This document shows, in pieces, positions 1 through 8,406 of a stretch of 64,000 bases of DNA; position 1 is the stretch's first letter; the number at the start of each line of letters is the position of its first letter. Position numbers and translations under genes: made by a program. The notes beneath the pieces were generated by a model. That model was not told where the DNA came from. It saw only the letters and a program-made list of their open reading frames with translations, and made no database searches. Source of the DNA: Sporosarcina sp. NCCP-2716. GTDB lineage: Bacteria > Bacillota > Bacilli > Bacillales_A > Planococcaceae. Location: assembly GCF_023707985.1 (NCBI RefSeq), contig NZ_BRCF01000003.1:186001-250000 (forward strand), written 5' to 3'.

Positions 1-1559
1 CGACGAAAGCGGTGCGCGGAAAGATCTTCGACCGTCACGGCCACCCGATCGCAATGAACGGGACGGGCTTCGAAGCCGGGATCGTACCTGGTAAGTTCAC
101 GGATGCCGCGCGGAAAGCAGATGTCGCAAAGTTGCTGAACGTCAGCACCGAATACATCGACAAACAATTGAACCAGGCGTGGGTGCAGCCCGATTATTTC
201 GTGCCGATCGCGAACGTGGCGAAGACGAATGAAACCCTGCTCACCAAGCTCATCGAGATACCGGGACTGACCTATCAGGAGACGAGCATGAGGGAATACC
301 CGTATGGCGCCGCTCTCGCCCATCTCGCAGGCTATATCGGGCCGATAACGGCGGAGCTCCTGGAAAAGCATAAGGACGCCGGCTATACGGAATCCGATCT
401 GATCGGCCGGCAGGGGCTCGAAAAGATGCTCGAGGAACGGCTGCGCGGTGAAAATGGCGCAGGCATCTATCTGAAAGGTCCGGAAGCGGGCGCCACCCTG
501 CAGAAAGTGGTCGTCAGGGACGCAGTCGACGGTGAGAACATCACGCTGACGATCGATGCCGAACTGCAGAAGCAGGCATTCGACGCGATGCGCGGCGAAC
601 CGGGAGCGGCGGCTGCAGTCGATCCGATGACCGGAGAAACACTCGCCCTCGTCAGTTCGCCGAGCTTCGACCCGGCGGAATTCATGCTCGGCATAAGCGG
701 GGACCGCTACAAACAGCTGTCGGAGGATCCGAAGCAGCCGCTGTTCAACCGGTTCGCGGCTTCGTATGCACCAGGTTCATCCATCAAGCCGATCACCGCA
801 GCGATCGGTCTGGAAGCGGGCACGCTCGATCCGGCCAAAGGGCTGCCGATCAACGGAAAGACCTGGCAGAAAGACAGTTCTTGGGGCGCCTACCGTGTGA
901 CCCGTGTCCACCCGGAAGCCCCGAATCCGATCGATCTGAACAAAGCGCTCATCTATTCGGATAACATCTATTTCGCTCAGCAGGCGCTCGCACTTGGGAA
1001 GGAGAAGTTCATCACCGGCTTGGAAAGCTTCGGATTCGGTGAAGAGATTCCGTTTGCGCTGAATCTGTCCCCTTCACAGATTTCGAACGACGGCAAACTT
1101 GCTTCCGCAGGCCAGCTCGCAGATACGTCGTTCGGCCAGGGGCAGATGCTCACGAACATTCTGCATCTCGCAGCAATGTATGAACCGATCGTGACGAACG
1201 GGATCATGTACAAGCCGACACTGTTCGAAGAGGAGAAGACGCAGCAGGTGTGGAAACAGGATCTGCTCAGCAAGGAACACGTGGACATTTTGAAGACGGA
1301 CTTGCGCAATGTCGTATTGGATGGATTCGCCCAGAAAGCGAATTTGCCGGATATCCCGATCGCCGGCAAGACCGGCACGGCGGAACTCAAAAAATCCGGG
1401 GAGGAAAGCGGCCAGGAAAACGGCTACTTCGTCAGTTACAGGACCGATCATCCGGACTTCCTCCTCGCGATGATGATCGAACACGTCGAGGACAACAACG
1501 GCAGCGGCTATGTGGCCGAGCTTTCGTCAGCTGTGTACAACGCCTATTATAAGAAATGA
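1..1559 (+). CDS. Class B penicillin-binding protein (PBP3/MecA-like transpeptidase), 5'-truncated by the window
   Basis: The reading frame is open to the left edge, so the N-terminus, including any membrane anchor, lies outside the window. What remains is the PBP dimerisation region followed by a transpeptidase domain that cross-links peptidoglycan on the outer face of the membrane. Counting from the GTG at position 12, the three active-site motifs are SSIK (about residue 256, after APG), SDN (about 316) and KTG (about 453, KTGTAE). The linker region before them resembles Bacillus PbpC and staphylococcal MecA. The order and spacing of motifs make the family call secure. Whether it is a low-affinity, beta-lactam-resistant type cannot be judged from this fragment. 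It stands alone and ends just before a strong terminator. Confidence 0.9.
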   Translation, partial: TKAVRGKIFDRHGHPIAMNGTGFEAGIVPGKFTDAARKADVAKLLNVSTEYIDKQLNQAWVQPDYFVPIANVAKTNETLLTKLIEIPGLTYQETSMREYPYGAALAHLAGYIGPITAELLEKHKDAGYTESDLIGRQGLEKMLEERLRGENGAGIYLKGPEAGATLQKVVVRDAVDGENITLTIDAELQKQAFDAMRGEPGAAAAVDPMTGETLALVSSPSFDPAEFMLGISGDRYKQLSEDPKQPLFNRFAASYAPGSSIKPITAAIGLEAGTLDPAKGLPINGKTWQKDSSWGAYRVTRVHPEAPNPIDLNKALIYSDNIYFAQQALALGKEKFITGLESFGFGEEIPFALNLSPSQISNDGKLASAGQLADTSFGQGQMLTNILHLAAMYEPIVTNGIMYKPTLFEEEKTQQVWKQDLLSKEHVDILKTDLRNVVLDGFAQKANLPDIPIAGKTGTAELKKSGEESGQENGYFVSYRTDHPDFLLAMMIEHVEDNNGSGYVAELSSAVYNAYYKK

Positions 1560-1561
1560 AA

Positions 1562-1605
1562 GAAGCGCCTGTGCCTCATTTAGAGGGACAGGCGCTTCCG
1601 TTTTT
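1562..1605. terminator. Rho-independent terminator after the PBP gene
   Basis: An 11-bp perfect stem (GAAGCGCCTGT at 1562-1572 with ACAGGCGCTTC at 1588-1598) is followed by a T run at 1601-1605. It starts three bases after the PBP stop codon and lies between converging genes, so it may also serve the opposite strand. Confidence 0.85.
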
Positions 1606-1613
1606 AATTCTGT

Positions 1614-1991
1614 TTACGGATTGCGATAGTCGTATGTCTCCTTAGGGACGCGCAATTCTACGGCATTTATGCGGACAGTATCCGGTGCTAGCCATTCCGT
1701 TTCGGCAGACTCCCCTTTTGCCCAGTAGATGATCTTGCTCCTATTCGGCTTTTCGGAGTCCGTCAACTCGCCCGACAGCATGAACGGTACAGTGGCCCCG
1801 CCGTTATTTCTGTAGACCGTCAGTGTATATCGATCATCCGGCGACTTGCTTTCAAGAATCCTCTCCTCCGTCGGCACGCGCTGCAGATCGAAGAACAGCC
1901 AATAGACCGCGAAAGCTGCCAGCCCCGCACAAACGAGCAAATAGCAGATGACAGCTGTCCAGACTGGATGTTTTTTTGGAAATGAAACCAT
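1614..1991 (-). CDS. DUF5412-type small membrane-anchored protein
   Basis: 125 residues. One strong hydrophobic segment lies at about residues 9-33 (TAVICYLLVCAGLAAFAVYW), followed by an extracytoplasmic domain. The pattern ESKSPDD-RYTLTVYRNNGGATV, GELTD, IIYWAKG and DTVRINAVELRVP matches what I recall of the DUF5412 family of Bacillales, whose function is unknown. An AAGGAG sits very close to the ATG. It is convergent with the PBP gene and shows no operon partner. The family call is from memory of the pattern, not a search. Confidence 0.7.
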   Translation of the reverse strand: MVSFPKKHPVWTAVICYLLVCAGLAAFAVYWLFFDLQRVPTEERILESKSPDDRYTLTVYRNNGGATVPFMLSGELTDSEKPNRSKIIYWAKGESAETEWLAPDTVRINAVELRVPKETYDYRNP

Positions 1992-2093
1992 GATCTCCTT
2001 CCTCGCTTTTTTTTACTGACTAGTATGACGACAGACGGCCTTCCAAGTTCCCCTCCGCCGGATGAATGATCATGTTCTGCTTTAATCATCTCA

Positions 2094-2900
2094 CTACTGA
2101 CTTATAACTGGCCTTGTTCGAGGCCGGGTTGCTCTAAACCATTGTAAACAAAGTATGAAGATAATAACAATGTCGATGACATCTCCGCCATAATACATGA
2201 GCATGCCTCCAAGTCGGCCTTGTTCTGCAGGCACTCCATCAGGCGGGTTCGCGTAAATGTATTTTGACAGAATTCCATGTCCGGCTAAGGCGATAACAAA
2301 CACGATGGCTCGGTATAGAAAAGGGGTTCGGTGAGGATTCGGATCAATATAGATCATTGACACTGTAAATAAATAGCCAGCTAAAAAGACATGAAAATGC
2401 ACGAGCAGATGCACAAGGACACTCTTGTTCATAAGCGCGTATAGATCGGTAGTGTATAATAACCAAAGCCCTCCTATGTTAAGAAAGGACGCAACTGCCG
2501 GATTGGTCAGCAATTGTGATGGCCGGCTCCTTAGAAGCTTTGAGACCCCTCTCGCACGAGGAACACTCAAAGTTCTCAATAAAAGAGTCATCGGCGCAGC
2601 CAGTGCCATAAGCAATGGCGCAAGCATCCCCAGAAATAAATGACCGAGCATGTGAGCTGCGAAGTCTGCATGTGCACGCTCAGCCACCGGACCTGCAACT
2701 GCGATAATTGCGAAAAGAATTCCGAAAATCCAGCAGACAGTACGATACAACGGCCATGCTTTGTGTCGTCTGCTGGAAACCACTGCCGCAATGAGATACA
2801 CAAATAAGGCCAACACAAACGGAAGGGCCAAGAGCAGCTGGGGCATTGTTCCAACTAGGTGAGTCCCATCGGTATGCAGAACATGGTTATTGCCGTTCAT
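2094..2900 (-). CDS. ctaG: Cytochrome c oxidase assembly factor CtaG-like membrane protein (caa3_CtaG family)
   Basis: About 268 residues with seven or so hydrophobic segments and the family's conserved histidines (HMLGHLFLGMLAPLLMALAAP; HLLVHFHVFLAGYLF; HGILSKYIYANPP). CtaG proteins help assemble the CuA/caa3 oxidase in the membrane in Bacillus. The chosen ATG at 2900 has AAGGA about seven bases upstream. An alternative ATG at 2909 lies directly against that site and is less likely. The gene overlaps the end of the upstream DUF2243 gene, so the two are probably translated together. By eye, G+C looks lower in this gene pair than in the flanking genes. No oxidase subunit genes are nearby, so the oxidase link rests on family knowledge. 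Confidence 0.82.
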   Translation of the reverse strand: MNGNNHVLHTDGTHLVGTMPQLLLALPFVLALFVYLIAAVVSSRRHKAWPLYRTVCWIFGILFAIIAVAGPVAERAHADFAAHMLGHLFLGMLAPLLMALAAPMTLLLRTLSVPRARGVSKLLRSRPSQLLTNPAVASFLNIGGLWLLYTTDLYALMNKSVLVHLLVHFHVFLAGYLFTVSMIYIDPNPHRTPFLYRAIVFVIALAGHGILSKYIYANPPDGVPAEQGRLGGMLMYYGGDVIDIVIIFILCLQWFRATRPRTRPVISQ

Positions 2901-3387
2901 GTGAGTCATCCTTATCCGGTTGTTGTCTGTTTCTTGTCTTAAAAATAAGGCTGAGGCCGATGATTATCAGTAAAACAGCTAGTATGTTCCAGATCAGGTC
3001 ATAGATGATGACATTCTCTACATACCGAATCTGGTGGATCCGCATCAGTTTATGCTGGATTGTACCATCATATAATTGAAATCCTCCGGTACCGACCAAC
3101 ACCCCTCCCCACCATCTCGTGATCCGCAATGCATTACGTCGCCGAAGATCGGCGAACATGAACAGTCCTCCAATTGTAGCAAACCAACTGAAAGCGTGAA
3201 AAAGACCATCTGAGATAAGTCCGACCTCGGTCGTCGATTTGTCGTAAAAATGATGCCAGCGAAGTAATTGATGGAACACAGTCTCATCTACAAATGCAGC
3301 AATGCCAAGGCCGAACAAGAAGCCTGACCATAGATTTCGGCTTGAGTGAATAGATTGACCTGTATTTTCACGACCGTCTCTAACCAT
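2887..3387 (-). CDS. DUF2243 membrane protein
   Basis: 166 residues with four predicted membrane segments. The sequence FVDETVFHQLLRWHHFYD near residues 33-50, DGLFHAFSW and GGFQLYDGTIQHKLMRIHQIRY are hallmarks of the DUF2243 family, with many histidines that could bind metal. AAAGGAG precedes the ATG by eight bases. It overlaps the ctaG-like gene, a pairing I believe is recurrent in Bacillales and which suggests a role in respiratory or copper-related membrane assembly. That role is inference. The upstream 170 bases contain only the terminator of the next gene and AT-rich sequence. Confidence 0.8.
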   Translation of the reverse strand: MVRDGRENTGQSIHSSRNLWSGFLFGLGIAAFVDETVFHQLLRWHHFYDKSTTEVGLISDGLFHAFSWFATIGGLFMFADLRRRNALRITRWWGGVLVGTGGFQLYDGTIQHKLMRIHQIRYVENVIIYDLIWNILAVLLIIIGLSLIFKTRNRQQPDKDDSHERQ

Positions 3388-3490
3388 TTTTCTTCTCCTT
3401 TTAAACTGCAGAAGTGAATAAGTTTAGTATATCCTTCTATCAACTCACTTAAACAGCAGTTATTTAAGGCCGGGTGATAAATGTATCCAT

Positions 3491-3538
3491 TAAATTAAAA
3501 ACCCGCTGTTCCCCTTCTTACGGGAGAAACAGCGGGTT
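3491..3538 (-). terminator. Terminator downstream of the LLM oxidoreductase gene
   Basis: Inverted repeat AACCCGCTGTT (3500-3510) and AACAGCGGGTT (3528-3538). Read on the minus strand, the stem is followed by a T-rich tract. It lies about 20 bases after the stop codon at 3560. Confidence 0.85.
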
Positions 3539-3559
3539 CGCTTTATGGTTACAGATGTT

Positions 3560-4573
3560 TTAGTCCATCAATTCTGCGATGATTTCAAACGAGCGCAGGC
3601 GGTCTTCCTGGAAGAATACCGGCGAGCTGAGGATGAACTCGTTCGCTTTGGTTTGGTTCAGGAAGGCTTCCAGGTCCCGTTTGACGGTTTCCTTACTGCC
3701 GACGATTGTTGCCGGCGACTCGAGCATGGCCGCTGCAGACGCCTGTTCGGACGGGGTCCAGAACGATTTCGGGTCTTTCAATGGCGGTTTGAACTGCGTA
3801 GGTCTGCCGATACCTAGGCTCAGGAACTGCTGCTGGAGCGACGTCGCCAAGTACAGCGCTTTTTCGTCCGTTTCGGCGGCGATGATGCTGACACCGAGCA
3901 TAGCGTACGGAGCCTGCAAGTGTTTCGACGGCTTGAAGTTCTGATGGTACAGCTGCATCGCCTGCATGACGTATGCCGGCGCGAAATGGCTCGCAAATGA
4001 AAACGGCAGTCCGAGCTGAGCTGCGAGCTGGGCACTGAAGCCTGACGAACCGAGCAGCCAGATCGGAATGTCCTGTCCCTCCCCCGGGAATGCCCGGACA
4101 CGCGCATTCGGCTGCGGATCAAAATACGAGCGGAGTTCCTCCACTTGCTGCGGGAAATCTTCGCCGGTGCTCTGCAGCGTACGGCGCAGCGCGTATGCTG
4201 TCGCCTGATCGCTGCCCGGCGCCCGGCCGAGGCCGAGATCGATCCGGCCCGGATAGAGGGCGTCGAGCGTGCCGAATTGCTCTGCAATGACGAGCGGCGC
4301 GTGGTTCGGCAGCATGACGCCGCCGGAGCCGATCCTCATGCGTTCCGTCTTGCCAGCGATATGGCCGATCAGCACGGATGTCGCGGAACTGCCGACGCCC
4401 GGCATGTTGTGGTGCTCCGCGAGCCAGTAGCGGTTGTACCCGAGCTTTTCGGTATGCTGGGCGAGCTCCACGCTATTTTGAAATGTTTCTGTCGGGCTGC
4501 CACCTTCGTTGATCGGTGCGAGGTCGAGCACGGACAGCGGGATGCCGTTGAATGTTTTGGATGTTGACGTCAA
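3560..4573 (-). CDS. LLM class flavin-dependent oxidoreductase (luciferase-like monooxygenase)
   Basis: 337 residues from a TTG start at 4573, which has GAGGAG eight bases upstream. A GTG at 4582 abuts the ribosome site and is less likely. Family signatures include [75 protein letters not shown] and [26 protein letters not shown], which are typical of the bacterial-luciferase superfamily group that includes Bacillus YhbW/YvbT. Such enzymes use reduced FMN and oxygen, and the substrate cannot be read from sequence. It is monocistronic, with its own terminator, and its upstream region runs into the 41-bp repeat array. Confidence 0.88.
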   Translation of the reverse strand: MTSTSKTFNGIPLSVLDLAPINEGGSPTETFQNSVELAQHTEKLGYNRYWLAEHHNMPGVGSSATSVLIGHIAGKTERMRIGSGGVMLPNHAPLVIAEQFGTLDALYPGRIDLGLGRAPGSDQATAYALRRTLQSTGEDFPQQVEELRSYFDPQPNARVRAFPGEGQDIPIWLLGSSGFSAQLAAQLGLPFSFASHFAPAYVMQAMQLYHQNFKPSKHLQAPYAMLGVSIIAAETDEKALYLATSLQQQFLSLGIGRPTQFKPPLKDPKSFWTPSEQASAAAMLESPATIVGSKETVKRDLEAFLNQTKANEFILSSPVFFQEDRLRSFEIIAELMD

Positions 4574-4695
4574 TGAAACCACTCCTCATCGCCCGTTTCG
4601 GTAAAGTTGAAACGAACTTACTTTTGGTAACCTAACGTCAATTTACTATAGTTTTGGGTGGGAATCAAATGAGAAGATCTGGCTCGTTGGCATGG

Positions 4696-4930
4696 GCTTG
4701 AGCGTTTTGTGTGGCTGCTTGAGCGTTTGGGCGCGGGCTTGAGCGTTACGCGTGGCTGCTTGAGCGTTTGGGCGCGGGCTTGAGCATTTCGTGTGGCTGC
4801 TTGAGCGTTTGGGCGCGGGCTTGAGCATTTTGTGTGGCTGCTTGAGCGTTTGGGCGTAGGCTTGAGCGTTTCGTGTGGCTGCTTGAGAGTTTGGGCGCGG
4901 GCTTGAGCGTTACGCGTGGCTGCTTGAGCG
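4696..4930. repeat. Short tandem array of GCTTGAGCG boxes (41-bp composite period)
   Basis: Twelve copies of GCTTGAGCG or one-base variants start at 4696, 4717, 4737, 4758, 4778, 4799, 4819, 4840, 4860, 4881, 4901 and 4922. Spacing alternates strictly between 21 and 20 bases, so the real unit is a 41-bp pair: one spacer reads like TTTGGGCGCGG and the other like TTACGCGTGGCT. Because 41 is not a multiple of three, the array is not coding repeat. It fills the gap between a monocistronic oxidoreductase promoter and the next array. No gene is supported in 4574-5087. Confidence 0.9.
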
Positions 4931-4955
4931 CCGGAGACCTTTCCCTACTGGAATG

Positions 4956-5090
4956 GAGCGCATAGCTGCAGGAAATGAGCGGTTACACACAACAATCGAA
5001 CGGTTAGCCAGCCGAATTGAGCGGTTAAACCCTGGTATCGAGCGGTTATCTGCATGAATTGATCGGTTAGACGCCGTAATTGATCGGTTA
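4956..5090. repeat. 21-bp tandem array of GAGCGGTTA boxes running into a stop codon
   Basis: Seven boxes start at 4956, 4977, 4998, 5019, 5040, 5061 and 5082, exactly 21 bases apart. Consensus is (T/A)TTGAGCGGTTA with variable bases between; the first box is degenerate (GAGCGCATA) and the last two read GATCGGTTA. The last box supplies the TAA stop (minus strand, 5090-5088) of the dehydrogenase gene that ends here. The array directly follows the 41-bp array and shares the core TTGAGCG with it. Confidence 0.9.
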
Positions 5091-6176
5091 GCCGCCGTCT
5101 GCCTGCACCGCATTCGACTGCAGCAGCTCGACGAAGCGATCTCCTGTTTCACCGGTCGTCGCGGTGCCGCCGAGATCTGCTGTCACGCTGCCCCGCTCCT
5201 GCAAGATCGTCTCGATCGTCCGCAGCACGGTTCCACCCCATTCGGGTTCATCGAAAAAGTCTAGCATCTGGCTGACGGACCAGATGGCTGCGAGCGGATT
5301 GGCGATCCCTTTTCCGGCGATGTCCGGCGCAGAGCCGTGAACCGGTTCGAACATTGACGGATACTCGCGCTCCGGATTGATGTTGGCACCTGCTGCGAGT
5401 CCCATGCCGCCTGCGATGGCGGCCCCGATATCGGTCAGGATGTCCCCGAACAGATTGGACGTGACGACGATCTCAAACCGCTCCGGCTCCGTGACGAAGT
5501 ACAGGCTCGCGGCATCGACCAAATAGGAATACGTCCGGACATCGGGGTATTCCTTGCCGACTTCTTCGAAGACTTCATCCCAGAACACCATCGAGTAATT
5601 CAGCGCGTTTGCTTTGCTTACGCTCGTCAGCGTCCGCTTCGACCGGCGTGCTTCCTCGTACGCGTACCGGATGATCCGCTCCGTCCCTTTGCGGGAGAAC
5701 ACGCCGGTCTGGAGAACGACTTCTTCTGGCTTACCTTTGAACAGCCGGTCGCCCGCCCCAGCGTACTCCCCTTCGCTATTTTCGCGGATGACGAGGAAGT
5801 CGATGTCCTCCCGGCTCTTCCACTTCAGCGGTGTCAGTTCAGGATCGAGCAGAGTGACAGGCCGCAGATTCACGTATTGGTCGAACTCTTTGCGGATCGT
5901 CAGCAGCAAGTCCCAGAGCGAAATGTGATCCGGCACTCCTGGGTAGCCGACCGCGCCGAGGTAGATGGCGTCGAATGCCTTTAACTGCTCAATACCGTCT
6001 TCCGCCATCATCCTGCCATGCTCCAAATAGTATTCACAGCCCCACGGAAATTCAGTGAATGAAAACGACAGTCCCGGATCCATCCGTTCGATTGCCTTCA
6101 GCACTTTCACCCCTTCCGCTACGACTTCGGGGCCGATGCCGTCGCCTGGGATGACTGCAATATTGAATGTTTTCAT
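5088..6176 (-). CDS. Tartrate/D-malate dehydrogenase-like decarboxylating dehydrogenase (isocitrate/isopropylmalate DH family)
   Basis: 362 residues from the ATG at 6176. A TTG at 6179 merely precedes it. The NAD-binding start IAVIPGDGIGPEVVAEG, the substrate segment LLLTIRKEFDQYVNLRPVTLL, the ENSEGEYAG motif and SNLFGDILTDIGAAIAGGMGLAAGANINPE identify a beta-decarboxylating dehydrogenase. The LW-DLLLTIRKEFDQYVN form is that of the tartrate/D-malate branch (TtuC, Bacillus YcsA/DmlA) rather than LeuB or Icd. The start overlaps the preceding stop as TGATG, so translation is coupled to the 2-hydroxyacid dehydrogenase. It is the last gene of the sixteen-gene minus-strand run, and its stop codon lies inside a 21-bp repeat array. 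Confidence 0.85.
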   Translation of the reverse strand: MKTFNIAVIPGDGIGPEVVAEGVKVLKAIERMDPGLSFSFTEFPWGCEYYLEHGRMMAEDGIEQLKAFDAIYLGAVGYPGVPDHISLWDLLLTIRKEFDQYVNLRPVTLLDPELTPLKWKSREDIDFLVIRENSEGEYAGAGDRLFKGKPEEVVLQTGVFSRKGTERIIRYAYEEARRSKRTLTSVSKANALNYSMVFWDEVFEEVGKEYPDVRTYSYLVDAASLYFVTEPERFEIVVTSNLFGDILTDIGAAIAGGMGLAAGANINPEREYPSMFEPVHGSAPDIAGKGIANPLAAIWSVSQMLDFFDEPEWGGTVLRTIETILQERGSVTADLGGTATTGETGDRFVELLQSNAVQADGG

Positions 6177-7180
6177 CAAATCCCCCTTGTTTTACCGGCC
6201 GCGAGCTGCCGGGCATTCGCGATGACGTCCAGCAGTTCTCCGCGTATCGCTTTCACGAGGTTTTCGGCGATCGTCACGGACGTCTCCCTCGCCGCTTCCA
6301 GGCTGATTCCGCCGACGTGAGGGGTCAGCGTCATATTCGCAGCTGAGAAAAACGGGTGATCGGCTGCTGGCGGTTCATCCGCATACACGTCCACCGCAGC
6401 ATGTCTCAGCTTACCGAGGTTCAGCGCGTCCGTCAGTTCGCTTTCCCGGATGACGCCGCCGCGCGACGTGTTCACGAGCACGGCTTCCGGTTTCATGAGT
6501 GTAAACAATTCCTTCCCGATAATTCCCTCGGTCGCTTCTGTGAGCGGGATATGAAGACTTACGGCATCACTCCTGCGGAACACTTCCTCCATCGACAACG
6601 TCAGCTCGACGCCGAGCGAGTCTGCGCGCGCCTGCCGTTCGTCCGAAATCGACCGGACGTATGCGAGGACGTTCATCCCGAAACCGGCGGATGCCATAGT
6701 CGCCAGTTTCTGCGCGATCGATCCGAAGCCGATGAGGCCGAGCGTCTTGTACTGCAGTTCCCGCGTAAAATTCCCGTCGCGGGATAAAAAGTTCCCCCGC
6801 TTCATCTCCATGTCGAACGCGGCAATGTTTTTCATGGCGGCAAGCAGGAGCGCTGCAGCATGCTCGGCGGTCGCAGTACTGTTCAGCTTCGGGGCATGGA
6901 GCACTTTGATCCCTTTTTCCGTAGCATACCCGACATCGATATTGTCGAGCCCGATGCCTGCGCCCGATATGGCTGACACCGTCCGGCAGTGATCCAGCAA
7001 CTGACGCGTGATCCGCGCCGGTGCCCGCAGGATGATTCCGTCGACGTGGTACTGTTTCAAGTAGTCGACGATCGCCGGTTCATCGAATTGGTCAAAGCGC
7101 TTCACAGTGGCAAGTTCAGCCAGCGTCCGTTCGCCGTCGGGGTGGTACATCGGCAGGATCTGTATGATATGCGGCTTCAC
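6176..7180 (-). CDS. D-2-hydroxyacid dehydrogenase (phosphoglycerate dehydrogenase-like)
   Basis: 334 residues from a GTG at 7180, which has AAAGGGG seven bases upstream. Longer ATG starts inside the preceding intergenic region lack such a site. Family features in order: substrate-domain IRAPARITRQLLDHC, SGAGIGLDNIDV, the NAD-binding GLIGFGSIAQKLA around residue 145, the catalytic Arg in LVNTSRGGVI, a Glu in DVYADEPP and the catalytic His in LTPHVGGIS. It reduces a 2-oxoacid or oxidises a D-2-hydroxyacid with NAD(H). Its partner downstream is a decarboxylating dehydrogenase of the tartrate/malate branch, so both may act on a hydroxylated dicarboxylate. That is inference from position only. 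Confidence 0.85.
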   Translation of the reverse strand: MKPHIIQILPMYHPDGERTLAELATVKRFDQFDEPAIVDYLKQYHVDGIILRAPARITRQLLDHCRTVSAISGAGIGLDNIDVGYATEKGIKVLHAPKLNSTATAEHAAALLLAAMKNIAAFDMEMKRGNFLSRDGNFTRELQYKTLGLIGFGSIAQKLATMASAGFGMNVLAYVRSISDERQARADSLGVELTLSMEEVFRRSDAVSLHIPLTEATEGIIGKELFTLMKPEAVLVNTSRGGVIRESELTDALNLGKLRHAAVDVYADEPPAADHPFFSAANMTLTPHVGGISLEAARETSVTIAENLVKAIRGELLDVIANARQLAAGKTRGI

Positions 7181-7215
7181 AGAGCAGCCCCTTTCAGGTT
7201 TATTAAATGAACCTG

Positions 7216-8403
7216 TCATTGCAGATTCTCGACGATCGTCGTGATTCCCTGGCCGCCGCCGATGCACAGCGTGACGAGTCCGAACTGCTCATTGCGCCGT
7301 TTCAGCTCCGCCAGCAGTTTCGTCATGAGGACCGCCCCCGTCGCACCGATCGGATGACCGAGAGCGATCGCTCCGCCGTTGACGTTCACTCGGTCGATAT
7401 CCATCCCGGTCCCCCAGATGACGGCGAGCGCCTGGGCGGCGAATGCTTCGTTCAGTTCGATGAGCCCGATATCTTTCATGGTCAGTCCGGCTAATTTCAG
7501 TGCTTTCTCGGTAGATGTGACTGGTCCGATGCCCATCACTTCCGGGGAGACGCCGCTCACCGCCTGCGAAACGATCCGTGCTTTCGGAAGGATGCCGTAT
7601 TCGTGCAGTTTGTCTCCCGACATCATGAGGACCGCAGCGGCCCCGTCGTTCCGGCCGCTCGCGTTTCCTGCTGTGACGGTCCCGTCAGTTTTGAAAACAG
7701 TCCTGAGTCCCGCGAGCTGTTCGAGTGTCGTCGTCCGCGGGTGTTCATCCGAATCGAAGACCGAGCTCGATTTACGGCCCTTCACTTCGTACGGCACGAT
7801 TTCGTCCGCGAATTTCCCTTCCCGGATCGCCTGCTCCGCGAGACGCTGGCTCCTGAGCGCGAACTCGTCCTGTTCGCCTCGTGTAATACCATACTTCTCC
7901 GCCAAGTTTTCCGCTGTCATTCCCATCGTCAGCTCTCCGTATACTTCTGACGGCTGTGAGCGAGGCTGGCTTTCCGTGTTCGGGTCGAGCAGCAGGCCGT
8001 TCCCTGCACCGAAGCCGTACCGCGCATCGCGGATGTAATACGGTGCCGTGCTCATGCTTTCGGCGCCTCCCGCGATGATGACATCCGACAGCCCGAGCCG
8101 GATCTGCTGGTCTGCGTTGTTGACGGCCTGCAGTCCGGAGCCGCATTGGCGGTGGACCGTGTAACCGGGCACGGTCACCGGCAGACCGGCACGCAATGAC
8201 GCGAGCCGGGCGAGGTTCGATGTATCCGCGCTCTGTTTCGCCTGTCCGAGAATGACTTCATCCACAGAGATTTCCGGATTAGTACGCACCATCACTTCCC
8301 GGATCACTTTTTCCGCCAGATGGTCGACGGGGACATTTTTCAGCGAACCGCCCATCCGGCCGACCGCAGTCCGTACAGCCCCAACGATATAACTGTTCCG
8401 CAC
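7216..8403 (-). CDS. Acetyl-CoA C-acetyltransferase (thiolase)
   Basis: 395 residues, normal thiolase length. The acylated cysteine is in VHRQCGSGLQAVNNA (about residue 90), followed by NEAFAAQ, the histidine motif NGGAIALGHPIGATG and the second cysteine in CIGGGQGI. The start is a GTG at 8403, with AAGGGG upstream and the acyl-CoA dehydrogenase stop only three bases away. The enzyme splits acetoacetyl-CoA (or makes it) and closes the run of beta-oxidation genes to its right (upstream in transcription). Homologues include Bacillus MmgA/YhfS and E. coli AtoB; exact orthology is not resolved here. Confidence 0.93.
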   Translation of the reverse strand: MRNSYIVGAVRTAVGRMGGSLKNVPVDHLAEKVIREVMVRTNPEISVDEVILGQAKQSADTSNLARLASLRAGLPVTVPGYTVHRQCGSGLQAVNNADQQIRLGLSDVIIAGGAESMSTAPYYIRDARYGFGAGNGLLLDPNTESQPRSQPSEVYGELTMGMTAENLAEKYGITRGEQDEFALRSQRLAEQAIREGKFADEIVPYEVKGRKSSSVFDSDEHPRTTTLEQLAGLRTVFKTDGTVTAGNASGRNDGAAAVLMMSGDKLHEYGILPKARIVSQAVSGVSPEVMGIGPVTSTEKALKLAGLTMKDIGLIELNEAFAAQALAVIWGTGMDIDRVNVNGGAIALGHPIGATGAVLMTKLLAELKRRNEQFGLVTLCIGGGQGITTIVENLQ

Positions 8404-8406
8404 TCC

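Noticed and set aside
4646-5152. Short minus-strand frames through the repeat arrays, one with a repeated NRSI heptapeptide
   Set aside because: The heptapeptide simply reflects the 21-bp period; starts lack ribosome sites, one overlaps the dehydrogenase gene, and the adjoining 41-bp array breaks frame.
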